The translations under genes and the position numbers were made by a program. The notes under the pieces were generated by a model, which was not told the origin of the DNA, did no database searches, and saw only the letters and a program-made list of their open reading frames with translations. This document shows positions 1-8,943 of a stretch of 26,235 nucleotides of DNA, in pieces. How positions within the stretch are numbered: the first letter of the stretch is position 1; every line of letters begins with the position of its first letter. Source of the stretch: Silene noctiflora (taxonomy: Eukaryota > Streptophyta > Magnoliopsida > Caryophyllales > Caryophyllaceae); contig VHZZ01000794.1 in the NCBI GenBank assembly GCA_009801015.1, forward strand, positions 69,495-95,729, given 5' to 3'.

Positions 1-161
1 CTTAAGCATATTGGGGTCGGGTCCTGAAATGAGGGCGCCTACTCACCCAAAACCAATTCATAGGGGCTCCCAACATACATACACCAGGTTCATTTAAATT
101 TGACTCGCTAGATTCATTGGGGTCATTGGTTATAGGTTCCAAAATCGTCGCTCTGATACCA
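1..161 (-). mobile_element. 5' internal region of a Gypsy-type LTR retrotransposon (cut by the window edge)
   Basis: Read on the minus strand, the sequence leaving the LTR end at 165 passes a 3-base spacer and then a primer-binding site (150-161, TGGTATCAGAGC on the minus strand), which is the standard complement of the 3' end of initiator tRNA-Met. The rest, to base 1, would be the untranslated leader before gag. No coding domain is visible in this short piece. The assignment rests on the PBS and its position; the rest of the element lies outside the window. Confidence 0.6.
150..161 (-). other. Primer-binding site (initiator tRNA-Met type)
   Basis: On the minus strand this reads TGGTATCAGAGC, the usual tRNA-iMet PBS of plant LTR retrotransposons. 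It begins 3 bases beyond the LTR terminus at 165. This fixes the element's orientation as minus and shows that the LTR at 165-1536 acts as a 5' LTR for sequence to its left. Confidence 0.8.
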
Positions 162-575
162 CTTTGTAACACCCCCGGTTACCAAGGAAGCCTGCACTAG
201 ACCTTCCCTAGCAACCAAGGATGCTACCATCTCGGTTACCCGAGGTAAGTACATATCAAATGAATCATAATAGAACAATTTTATTATTAATTACATTTAT
301 GTGGACAAAGAAATACAAACTATAACAAAGTACTGATACAAGTATGGTCTCTATCACAACTATGCTAACAATTGCGTCGGCGATTCCCATTTCCATACAC
401 AAACATCACAATAAGCATCCAGTACAGCATCTAAACCTGCAAGACAAACTGCTCACCACCCCCGAATGGATCATCACAGTTTTACAAAACAACACGGGGT
501 CAGTCAACTGAACAACTATATACAATACAATGCAAATAATAGGTAAAGTACTACACTGCCACCACCAACACCAAC

Positions 576-602
576 ACATCACCACACCACACCACACCAC
601 AT
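576..602. repeat. (ACCAC)n microsatellite
   Basis: Several head-to-tail ACCAC units within the Gypsy LTR. Confidence 0.7.
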
Positions 603-603
603 C

Positions 604-755
604 ATAAGTAAATGACTACACGCTGACGTGTGTAGCCCTGCCAGTGGAAGACCGCGGCCAACCACCTAAACCACCCACAATAAGTAACTGACTACATACC
701 GAAGTATGTATCCCTGCCAGTGGAAGACCGAAGCCAACCACCTAATCCACCCAAA
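604..755. repeat. Two-copy tandem duplication, 76-bp unit, inside the LTR
   Basis: Copies at 604-679 and 680-755 both begin ATAAGTAA(A/C)TGACTACA and share CCCTGCCAGTGGAAGACCG and CCAACCACCTAA. They differ at several positions, mainly in a short central palindromic part (CTGACGTGTGTAG versus CGAAGTATGTAT). LTR-internal duplications of this kind are common in U3 regions; no function can be read off. Confidence 0.8.
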
Positions 756-1355
756 TACCCAAGTCCCATAATGTGCACATCCTTCCTACACTATGAGAAT
801 GCAGGAGGCGAACAATGGGGGTGAGACCACCTCTCACAATGGGTCACAAACAATATCACGATACCAATCACAACCAACTCCAATCACCATACCATCTCCA
901 CCATCACAATCATATCACAAACATGGAATCACAACATACAATATAATCGTCACATTAATATTCATATAATTCATCAGGAAACTGAGTAGGAAAACCTACC
1001 TATAACGCATCCCATGTAGCATCAATCATCAATCTAACCATATGAGCATCATATATCAACACAAACACCTACAACAATCATATGACCCGATTACACACAA
1101 TCGTAACCCTAATCCAAGACATACAGAGGGTGACGATGACTTACCTTATTATAAGATTGATAGACTAGGTCAGACTCGGCGTATTCCTTCATTCCTACGA
1201 TGGACTTCTAGGTATAGCTTGTAAGGTGGGGGATGAACGAGAGGGAGAGATGGGACGATATAGGGTTTTGGGGAAGAAAGGGAAAAGAAAGAAAAATAAG
1301 AAAACGAATCGAGAAATTCTAATTTACGCGTAATATATTTTCACGCTGACACGAT

Positions 1356-1447
1356 GCACTCGGTCGAGTGCCACGACACTCGACCGAGTCCCCTGCACTC
1401 GGTCGAGTGCACCACACTCGACCAAGTGTCACTCACTAGGTCGAGTG
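1356..1447. repeat. Cluster of five CACTCG-(GT/AC)-CGAGTG palindromic motifs
   Basis: Five copies of a 13-16-base near-palindrome lie at 1356-1371, 1377-1389, 1395-1410, 1415-1428 and 1434-1447. The core alternates between CTCGGTCGAG and its reverse complement CTCGACCGAG, so successive copies can also pair with one another. They lie at the U3 end of the minus-oriented LTR, where promoter and enhancer elements would sit. A role in transcription-factor binding or hairpin formation is inference only. Confidence 0.75.
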
Positions 1448-1536
1448 CACTAGTAAACAACTATCGTTTTGACGAATAAGGTCATTTGGTCAAACATGGT
1501 CAGTCAACGGTCCCCTTCTAAGGGATGGGTATTACA

Positions 1537-1556
1537 GTCTTCCCCCTTAAAAAAGA
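1537..1556 (-). other. Polypurine tract of the Gypsy-type element
   Basis: On the minus strand this is TTTTTTAAGGGGGAAGAC running straight into the LTR start TGTAATACCC. Just beyond it (1556-1580) is a short inverted motif, GAACTTCG...CGAAGTTC, often seen near the end of plant Gypsy internal regions. It marks the 3' end of an internal domain lying to the right of the LTR. Confidence 0.65.
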
Positions 1557-2284
1557 ACTTCGTCCCCGAAGTTCAATTCCCGACTCCCATGGCTGACAAC
1601 CCGAGGCTAAACTGGCAAGGTCTACCACAACCCACAACTCAACTAACCTTCACCATCTGTAGACTCGAAGTTATGCCATCCCCATTCTTTCCATACTCAT
1701 ATCGCACAATGATTCCATCATCATACCAAACACATAACAGGAAGCAAAATCAATCATCTGAGAGGAGTAATAATAGAATCACTTGTTATGGCTTTATTGT
1801 CTACTTCATCACACTCATTATCAACTCATCTGCATCAATTGGTAACATTTTACGTTTTGCTTTTGCTTTTTCTGCTGCTTTTATTGTCTACACTTATTAT
1901 CAGCTCCTCTGCATCAATCGGAAGCAGCCTCTTTGTGTTCTAACACAAGCCTTTGAGGCACTGGGTAATGTGGTTGTTGTTGTTGTATCAAAATTTGTTT
2001 GCTTTGGGTACCAAAAGCAAGCATGACATCGGCTAGTTGGATGTAGACAGAAGACTGTTCGGTTAGTAACTAAAAAAGATGAAGCCTTCCTAATAATTAA
2101 AAAGTTAACGGAAAATGGGTTCGCTTTTGAACTCAAGGTTCTAATTCAAAGAAACTTAAAGTTGTATGTCCGTCTCTTGGGTTAAGTCAGTTTCTGAAAC
2201 TTTCTGTATGGTGGTTGTTTGAACTGGTTTAAATCTTGTGTGCGCTCATATGTATGGTTGTTGGCTGTTTCATCTTCGGTTGAG
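1557..2284. other. Non-coding stretch between the Gypsy LTR and the copia element
   Basis: No protein domain was recognised on either strand. The left end is probably the 3' internal end of the Gypsy element. The right end, touching the copia insertion at about 2284, may belong to the 5' part or first intron of the F-box gene that resumes after 7119. An imperfect direct repeat is present: 1793-1842 and 1880-1921 both run TTTATTGTCTAC ... CTGCATCAAT(T/C)GG. The 185-codon open frame here has no recognisable composition or motif. Confidence 0.5.
1793..1921. repeat. Imperfect direct repeat, two copies
   Basis: Copies at 1793-1842 and 1880-1921 share TTTATTGTCTAC at the start, ATTATCA in the middle and CTGCATCAAT at the end. 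The first copy has a few extra bases. Confidence 0.6.
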
Positions 2285-2536
2285 TTAACAATATATTAGC
2301 ACATAATATTTCCAACTCACAAGATCAAATCACCAACTCACAAGACCAATTCAATCCTACATAATCTCTCAATCAAGCTGTCATATCTTGTAAATATAGC
2401 AATACCATAATTTTGTCAATCAATTAGCATCTTTGTATAGGCTCCTCTCCTTATTTAGTTGTATATCCTCCCTATATATATTGTAACATTCAGTCATCAA
2501 TACACACACAATTCACTCTAAACTCTAAGTCTTATA
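2285..2536 (+). repeat. Copia 5' LTR (252 bp)
   Basis: It begins TTAACAATATATTAGC and ends CTTATA directly before the PBS. A TATATATA-type box lies around 2475-2482 (CTCCCTATATATATTG), a plausible U3 promoter, with transcription then starting in the following 30-40 bases. It matches the 3' LTR at all but seven aligned positions. Confidence 0.93.
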
Positions 2537-2551
2537 TGGTATCAACGAGTC
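2537..2551 (+). other. Copia primer-binding site
   Basis: TGGTATCAACGAGTC follows the 5' LTR. The first eight bases match the tRNA-iMet complement (TGGTATCA), after which the match weakens, so the site may have mutated. Confidence 0.7.
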
Positions 2552-2631
2552 TCAATCGATTCAACCCTCTTCGACCTAAACGCCACTCCTTCAAACGCCA
2601 ACAACACCACTTCTCTCACCTGTGTCTCACC

Positions 2632-3579
2632 ATGACTAACACCCATACTGACACCCTTATTCCCAATCCCCATAACGCGGCCAAACCCCTAACTGCCCCG
2701 AACCTCACTCACGTGGTCAAATTGACCCCCCTTAACTACATCATCTGGAGGTTTCAACTCACTAATATCCTCTTTGGATTTAGTCTTCTCGGCTTCTTAT
2801 ACGGATCCGACCCTGGTCCTCCTGCCACCCTTGTTGACGCCAACAAGCAGGAGACTCCCAACCCCGCACACCTATCTTGGCTTAAGCAAGACGGCCTAAT
2901 TCTAGGTGCCCTCATGGGCACCATCACCTCAGCCCTACAAACCTTAATCGTACGGGCAAAAACCGCTAAGGAGGCTTGGGATATACTAGCCCACACTTAC
3001 GCCAACCCATAACGTATCCATATTCAACAACTCAAAGAAAAACTTGATTCGATAGTAAAAACTACGGATCAAACCATCAGTGACTATGTTCACTCCGTCA
3101 AAGCCTGCGTGGACCAACTTGCCCTCATGGGCAAAATAATCGATCCTGAGGACGTTGTTTCAAAGGTCCTCGAGGGTCTCGATTATGACCTTTACAAACC
3201 AGTTATTGACACCGTACGCGCTCGAGACATACCAATTTGTTTCGAGGCCCTCCATGAGAAGTTACTCCAACACGAGTTGCTCCTCAAGCATCAACCCAGT
3301 CACAACCACTTCACTCCCTCTGCCAACCCTGTCTATCGGCACAATCACCAAAACCGGACTCACTATCGCTCACCAAACCCTGGCTATAACCACACCAACA
3401 CCGTTACCCAACCACCCAACCAAACTAACCCTCGCCCATTCAAAGGTCGGTGACAATGGTGTCGTGAAATAGGTCATGTCATTGCCAACTGTCCACTATT
3501 TCGGAAACTATTCCCAAACATCATCTTCCCTGCTCCACCCACCACTCGTTACCAACAACCTTCACCACAAGCACACACC
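2632..3579 (+). pseudogene. Copia gag (nucleocapsid/capsid), with premature stops
   Basis: The likely start is the ATG at 2632 (MTNTHTD...), following the PBS. The frame contains a UBN2-type gag core with LTPLNYIIWRFQLTNIL near residue 30 and continues in the same frame past a TAA at 3010-3012 (QQLKEKLDS, then VSKVLEGLDYDLY). A zinc-knuckle relic follows: the second Cys, the His and the last Cys are visible in WCREIGHVIANC (about 3457-3492). A TGA at 3451-3453 replaces the expected first Cys. Gag would package element RNA into virus-like particles. With two stops in one frame, this copy cannot make full-length protein as read. Confidence 0.85.
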
Positions 3580-4790
3580 GTGACCAATGGAGCAGCGGCC
3601 CCAAACTCGGATTTTCTCCTTGATAGCGGCGCAAGTCATCATATTACCCATGACTTGAATACCCTCGCCTTTCATTCTCCTTACACCGGTCCTGATGATC
3701 TTATCATTGGAGACGGTTCCGCCATACCAATCGCCAATATAGGTAGCTTTACTTTACAATCGCTTAAATTTAATAATGTTCTTCATGTTCCGAAAATATC
3801 GCGAAATATATTGTCTATCTCTCAGTTATGTCGTGATAACCAAGTGTTTGTTGTTTTCTCACATGATTGTTTTTTTGTCAAGGCGATAGCAACGGGAACC
3901 ATACTTCTCCAGGGCCGAGTTAAAGACAGAATTTACGAGTGGTGTCCTTCCAAACCAAAAGTCTATGCCTCTATCAAAGGACTTGCATCGTTGTCTTGGC
4001 ATCATAAGTTAGGACACCCAACATATGATGTAATCAAGATTATTAATAAAAACTTACCATTTTCTATTTATGATTATGCTCACTGTGAATCATGCAATAT
4101 CGCAAAAAGCAAGAAGCTGTCATTTTCTACCTCCTCGTTCAAAACGACCGAACCCCTAGACCTTATTTTTTCTGATCTTTGGACAAGCCCGGTTATATCA
4201 TTCGACCATTACAAATACTACATCGTATTCGTTGATCATTACAGCACGTACGTTTGGATGTATCCATTAAAGCGAAAATCCGACACTACTCAATTATTTC
4301 TACAATTCAAAGNTCTCGTAGAAAAACATTTTAATAAACCAATTAAACATTTTTTCTCCGATAATGGAGGTGAGTATATTAAATTATCCACCACTCTACT
4401 TAACAATGGTATCTCTCACTCAACGTCTCCCCCGCATACTCCCGAGCACAATGGCTATGCCNANANGAGACACCGTCACATAGTCGAAACGGGCTTAGCC
4501 CTTCTCAACCACGCGCATCTCCCCACCAAGTACTGGCCATTTGCCTTCAGTACTGCAACCTATCTCATTAATCGCCTTCCCACTCGGTCCTTACAAGGCA
4601 ACTCACCATACTCCATGATTCATAATAAACAACCCGACTACACTAACCTTCACAACTTTGGTTGTCTTTGCTAGCCTTGTCTAAGGCCCTACACCAAACA
4701 CAAACTGGAAAACCGCTCTATCCCATGTGTCTTTGTTGGTTACTCCACCACACAAAGTGCCTATTATTGTCTTGACCCAAAGACTCATCC
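3580..4790 (+). pseudogene. Copia protease and integrase region of pol, broken
   Basis: Same frame as gag. The aspartic protease active site is DSGASHH (about 3619-3639). Integrase follows with the GAG_pre-integrase zinc finger (HHKLGHP, then HCESCNIAKSKK) and the catalytic core: the first Asp in IFSDLW, the second in FFSDNGGEY. The glutamate expected after PEHNGYA falls in codons containing N (4462-4465), so its presence cannot be judged. A TAG at 4672-4674 interrupts the frame after FGCLC. The conserved sequence then carries on in the same frame until a one-base deletion near 4789-4790 moves it to another frame. The enzyme would insert element cDNA into the genome. Confidence 0.88.
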
Positions 4791-4918
4791 ATCTACACCT
4801 CGCGACATGTCAAATTCTATGACGATATCTATCCCTTCACCAAAATACCCACTGCCTCCCTGCCCTCTCCATCTATTAATGAATGGACCACACTCTCCCT
4901 TCCCATCCTACCTACCTC

Positions 4919-4919
<1 letters not shown>

Positions 4920-5011
<92 letters not shown>
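4920..5011. repeat. Uninterrupted poly-C run, 92 bases
   Basis: All bases from 4920 to 5011 are C, inside the proline-rich linker between copia integrase and RT. The reading frame of RT upstream and downstream of it agrees (both frame 3). On the minus strand it is a 92-G run. The length may be a sequencing or assembly artefact. Confidence 0.9.
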
Positions 5012-6853
5012 ATCACCCTCCCCGGACCAGCCTCACGGCACCAAACACCCCATCACCATTGTCTATACCCGTCGAAATCCCCCCCAACCTCCCCTCTCAA
5101 GTGCACAACCTCCCTCTTATAACCCCTTCGTCGACTCCATCAACCCCACGCCGAATACCTCCATGATCAACCCCTCCCCATCTCCTGCTTCATCCTCCCA
5201 TCGCCCCAAAACAGCCCCTCCTCCGCCAGTAAAATCTGTCACCACTCGACTTGCTAACAACATTCGAAAGCCGAACCCAAAATATGCGAAACTTGCTCAT
5301 ACCTCAACCTCGACCACGAGCCTCCCCAACACTGTGAAGCAGACTCTTGTCCTTCCTCATTGGCGTCAAGCGATGCAAGATGAATATAACGCTCTTGAAC
5401 GCAACCACACTTGGACCTTAGTCCCACGCTCCTCCGCTCAAAACATCATTGGATATAAATGGGTATATAGAAACAAGTATAATCCTGATGGAACCCTCAA
5501 ACAACACAAAGCCCGCCTCGTTGCAAAAGGATTTCATCAACGGCTGGGCATCGACTATACAGAAACCTTCAGTCCCGTTATCAAAACCACCACCGTTCGC
5601 TTAATTCTCTCATTAGCCGTGACCAAACCCTGGCCCCTCCGTCAACTTGACGTAAATAACGCATTTCTACAAGGCACTCTAACGGACAATGTATTTATGA
5701 CACAACCACCTGGATTTGTTGATCAAAACAAACCTGATTTTGTTTGCAAATTACACAAAGCCATTTACAGCCTCAAACAAGCTCCTCGAGCTTGGTACAC
5801 CTAGCTCAAGTCATATCTAACTACCGTTGGATTCACTCAATCAATTTCCGACCCTTCTTTATTTATTTTACAAACCAAAATAACTAGTCTCTATATGCTT
5901 ATTTATGTAGACGACATAATAATTACAGGACCAAATCCATCTCAATTACAAACCTTCATCACTAATCTCTCTAATCGTTTTTCCCTTAAGGACCTTGGAC
6001 CATTATCATACTTCCTTGGCATTGAAGTTACTCCAAATGCTCAAGGTCTCCACCTAAGTCAATCTAAATATATACATGNNCTTCTTACAAAATACAACAT
6101 GGCGGATGCCAAACCAAACACCACTCCNATAGCTACATCACCTCCTCTTCTGCGAGAAGACAACAAACCCGTTCAAGATCACTCCACCTATTGAGCTATC
6201 GTTGGGAGCTTACAATATTTGTCTCTCACTCGGCCTGACATTTCTTTCACCACCAACCGTCTTGCCCAATTTCTTCATCATCCCACTGCCAGTCATTGGA
6301 CAGCGTTAAAACGTCTTCTCCGCTACCTTCAAGGCACTCAAACCCTTGGAATCCAACTCTATAAACTCACTCCTCTTTGTCTCCACGCATTTTGTGACGT
6401 CGACTTTGGAGGTGACAAAGACGACTATTTCTCAACGACTGGCTACATTATTTATCTTGGTCGCAACCCGATCTCTTGGTCTTCCAAGAAACAAACAGGT
6501 ATTGCCATCTCCACCACATAAGCTGAATTTCGCGTTGTTGCTTCCGTCACCACAGAAACTCTCTGGCTTCGCAACCTACTCTCTGAACTGCACATCACGG
6601 TCACCCAACCTCCAGCCATTTTCTGTGACAACATCTCAGCCACGCTCTACGCCAAGAATCCCGTCTTTCACTCCAGGATGAAACACATGCCATCTCCTTC
6701 CACTTTGTCAAACAACAGCTTCCGCTCGGTCAAATACGTATTTCTCATGTCGCAAGCAAAGACCAAATCGCAGATATCCTTACCAAGCCGCTGCACAAAC
6801 AACAATATCATGAGTTACGAGACAAGCTTGGCCTTACCACGAGGACGTCCAAC

Positions 6854-6862
6854 TTGAGGGGG
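6854..6862 (+). other. Copia polypurine tract
   Basis: TTGAGGGGG just before the 3' LTR, the plus-strand primer site common to plant copia elements. Confidence 0.8.
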
Positions 6863-6866
6863 CGTA

Positions 6867-7119
6867 TTAACAATATATTAGCACATAATATTTCCAACTC
6901 ACAAGATCAAATCACCAACTCACAAGATCAATTCGATCCTACATAATCTCTCAATCAAACTGTCATATCTTGTAAATATAGCAATAGCATAATTTTGTCA
7001 ATCAATTAGCATCTTTGTATAGGCTCCTCTCCTTATTTAGTTGTATATCCTCCCTATATATATTGTAACATTCAGTCATCAATACACACACAATTCACCT
7101 TTAAACTCTAAATCTTATA
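6867..7119 (+). repeat. Copia 3' LTR (253 bp)
   Basis: Runs TTAACAATATATTAGC ... AATCTTATA and matches the 5' LTR except for six substitutions and one indel. Its end is 43 bp upstream of the first F-box ATG in good context (7163), so its own promoter (TATATATATTG near 7057-7067) faces the F-box gene. Confidence 0.93.
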
Positions 7120-7162
7120 GATGGTTGATCTTGAGTATTGCAAGTGTTCGTTTCAGTTAACA

Positions 7163-8020
7163 ATGCCAAACTTCTTTTCCATACAGGACAAGATTAGTCA
7201 ACTTCCAGATGATATTTTGCTCCAAGTTCTTTCCACATTAGACTTAAAAAATGCTGTGAAAACTAGCATCCTTGCAAAAAGGTGGAAATACTTGTGGACA
7301 TGGCTCCCTGTTCTCGACTTTGATTATGAAATTCTGTTCCCTGATTGTTTTGGTTTGTACATATCTGACAAGTTCGAACCGCAAAGATACATAAATTGGG
7401 TTAATCAAGTAGTTTATGGGCAACGTGGTCCCTCTATTAGCAAGTTTAGAGTTTTTTTTGGTTCTTCGTGGGGCAGCAACATGAGCCAACTTGAGAAATG
7501 GGCTCAGTTTGCCTTTTCAAAAAGAGTTGAGAACCTGGACTTGGACTTGCACCGTCTAGCCTCCACAAACACTTGGAGGTTCTCTCTAGGATTGGACATT
7601 TTAAAGCATCCTCAGAATAATGGTATCGTCAACCTTAAATCGCTCCGTCTGTCATCTGTTGATTTAAGTGAAGAAGTGTTAGAATATGTATTGTTGCATT
7701 GCCACCTTTTGGAACAATTGTATGTGGATAATTCAGAGACACTGCATAGATTGAACATCGTGTCAGATAAATTGAAGCATTTGACCTTGATAAATTGTAT
7801 CTATCTAAAACAGCTTCAGATTGATGCAGTCAATCTGATCAGTTTCCATTTTGGAGACGCTTTAAAATGTGTCTTGGCAGACATGGTGTTTAAGAGGGTT
7901 CCAAAGCTTGTAGAAGCAAGATTTGATGGTGAATGTTGCATGTACCCGTTTCCTATCTTGGAGCAAATTTCACACCTAGCCAAGCAGCTGACGAAGCTTT
8001 CCTTTTTTTTCCATCTGTGA
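7163..8020 (+). CDS. F-box/LRR protein, N-terminal and LRR part (possibly decaying gene)
   Basis: F-box proteins are substrate receptors of SCF ubiquitin ligases; the F-box binds SKP1 and the LRRs bind the target. The F-box is DKISQLPDDILLQVLSTL followed by SILAKRWKYLWTWLPVLDFD, within the first 50 residues. Leucine-rich segments follow (LKSLRLSSVDLSEEVLEYVL, then LKHLTLINCIYLKQLQI). The frame is open from 7121, but GACAAG at 7187 is preceded by a strong acceptor (CTTCTTTTCCATACAG). The related relic at 9662 has an acceptor at the identical place, so the true exon probably starts at 7187 with the first exon upstream. The frame ends at TGA 8018-8020 inside what should be LRR sequence. The copia element lies just upstream. 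Expression is unknown. Confidence 0.8.
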   Translation: MPNFFSIQDKISQLPDDILLQVLSTLDLKNAVKTSILAKRWKYLWTWLPVLDFDYEILFPDCFGLYISDKFEPQRYINWVNQVVYGQRGPSISKFRVFFGSSWGSNMSQLEKWAQFAFSKRVENLDLDLHRLASTNTWRFSLGLDILKHPQNNGIVNLKSLRLSSVDLSEEVLEYVLLHCHLLEQLYVDNSETLHRLNIVSDKLKHLTLINCIYLKQLQIDAVNLISFHFGDALKCVLADMVFKRVPKLVEARFDGECCMYPFPILEQISHLAKQLTKLSFFFHL

Positions 8021-8275
8021 GCATAGAATCGTCATTCTGTCCTCTTTTCAGAACTGGAATATGTTTTCCTCACTTGTGATGACGTGTACCAATTTCTTGC
8101 TTCGCAGATCCATCTATTCCACTATTGTGAACTTTACCGGCAATTTTGCCCCCCTTCAGAGCTTTTCCCCAATGTCAAGCAGCTCATTTTGACGGTCGCC
8201 TACTTGAAGCCGTCCCTTGTGTTCATCAAATTCTTCATATTTGTGTGCCCAATGTTGCGTGAACTTAAGATACAA
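8021..8275 (+). pseudogene. F-box/LRR gene, continuation of LRR region (frame disrupted)
   Basis: Past the stop at 8018 the same frame, after a further TAG at 8024-8026, resumes LRR-like sequence: ELEYVFLTCDDVYQF, LFPNVKQLILTVAY and CPMLRELKIQ. The intervening 25 bases read sensibly in the next frame (PSVSIESSFCPLF), so a pair of compensating one-base indels, near the T-run at 8003-8010 and near 8044-8052, explains the stops better than an intron. The only GT-AG candidate that short is 35 nt (8017-8051), below plant intron size. A donor CAA|GTAAAT at 8276 closes the exon in phase 0. Confidence 0.65.
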
Positions 8276-8943
8276 GTAAATGAAGTAATATACCTATCTC
8301 TGAATTTACATGCAATTTTCAAATGTGTTTGGCAGTAATTGACACTATATCTGCTTCCCCTGCCCGCTTTAATGTATTGCTGTCAATTACAATCAGCGAT
8401 CAAATCTATGCTATTTTGTTTTAACTTGTGGAATTGGTGTTTGGCCTTGCTTTGGCTGTGTACCTAGTTTTTAATTTTAATTTAGAATCTTTCTCAGGTG
8501 TTATTTGGTTTTTACTTTGAGGCATCGGTGCTTTGGCTGCGTGCGTGTTAATCTTGGTTATTGATTTTTATATAAAACCTTTCTTAAAGGAAGTGACCAA
8601 ACCGGCAACTAGCTTCCTTGTCGGGTTATTGGGGCGTGTCAGTTTTTATCAACCATACATTTTACAGCAGGATGGTCTTATGTTAAGCTTGTTGGTCGAT
8701 AGCTAATGATCAATAAAATGGAACTAGTATGATGACCAAACTATCTCAGCACTCTGAGTCTGACGTCCTGATGTTATTCCCGAATCACTCAAGTTCATTG
8801 CAATTGAGCAGGTCCTGCGTAGAATGCCCTTTTGAACTGTAATTATTATTTTTTCCCCCAAAAAATTTAATGTTTTAAGAAACACTCGCCTATGGTAACT
8901 TATTTAGTTCATAATTTAAAGACCTGTGTAAATGTCCCTGCAG
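8276..8943 (+). other. Probable intron of the F-box gene (668 nt)
   Basis: Donor GTAAAT at 8276 and acceptor TCCCTGCAG ending at 8943 are both in phase 0 with flanking coding sequence. The interior is T-rich and has no domain on either strand. Confidence 0.55.

Larger units (their letters stand above)
165..1536 (-). mobile_element. Long terminal repeat of a Ty3/Gypsy-type retrotransposon, 1372 bp
   Basis: The segment starts TGTAACACCC and ends GGTATTACA on the plus strand, giving the TG...CA termini of an LTR. On its left is a tRNA-iMet PBS (150-161). On its right is a purine-rich tract (minus strand, 1537-1556), the expected sequence just before a 3' LTR. TGTAA-type ends next to an AAGGGGGAAGA-like tract are familiar from plant Gypsy chromoviruses, so that lineage is likely but unproven. 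Inside are a 76-bp tandem duplication (604-755), an ACCAC microsatellite near 576-602, and a cluster of palindromic motifs (1356-1447). No second LTR copy is in the window to verify the limits. Short ORFs inside look like chance. Confidence 0.7.
4791..6863 (+). pseudogene. Copia reverse transcriptase and RNase H region of pol, broken
   Basis: Frame 3 from about 4791 starts with the [15 protein letters not shown] linker typical of copia, runs through a poly-C tract (4920-5011) without a net frame change, then into RT. RT motifs are [29 protein letters not shown], the [10 protein letters not shown] block, and the catalytic YVDDIIITG (about 5904-5930). RNase H shows [16 protein letters not shown] and WSSKKQTG. 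Breaks are a TAG at 5802-5804, a TGA at 6192-6194, a TAA at 6519-6521 that removes the glutamate expected in the S-T-E-A-E RNase H motif, and a one-base loss near 6688. The conserved end (VASKDQIADILTKPL) continues in a different frame. The copy is non-autonomous. Confidence 0.9.
2285..7119 (+). mobile_element. Ty1/copia LTR retrotransposon, structurally complete but coding-defective
   Basis: The order is 5' LTR (2285-2536), primer-binding site (2537 on), gag, protease, integrase, reverse transcriptase, RNase H, polypurine tract (about 6854-6862) and 3' LTR (6867-7119). Integrase before RT is diagnostic of copia. The LTRs differ by six substitutions and one indel over about 252 bp, pointing to insertion in the last million years or so if the rice LTR rate applies. 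Several nonsense codons, two frameshifts and N bases break the polyprotein. The gag (UBN2-like) and RT resemble the Ale/Retrofit group, but that is a guess. LTR ends are not clean TG/CA (5' copy AG, 3' copy TA before TTAACA). The hexamer GGTTGA at 2278-2283 and 7123-7128 is a possible but offset target duplication. Confidence 0.95.

Noticed and set aside
1469..2026. 185-codon plus-strand ORF
   Set aside because: It runs from the Gypsy LTR across the polypurine tract into repeat-rich non-coding sequence, with no domain and low-complexity content.
4807..5166. Two overlapping proline-rich ORFs (from 4807 and 4883)
   Set aside because: They are alternative frames of the copia pol linker and the poly-C tract. 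The conserved copia frame (frame 3, with [11 protein letters not shown] before and RT after) is different.
8017..8051. GTGAGC...TTTTCAG as an intron in the F-box gene
   Set aside because: At 35 nt it is shorter than plant introns normally are, and removal would not restore the LRR frame.
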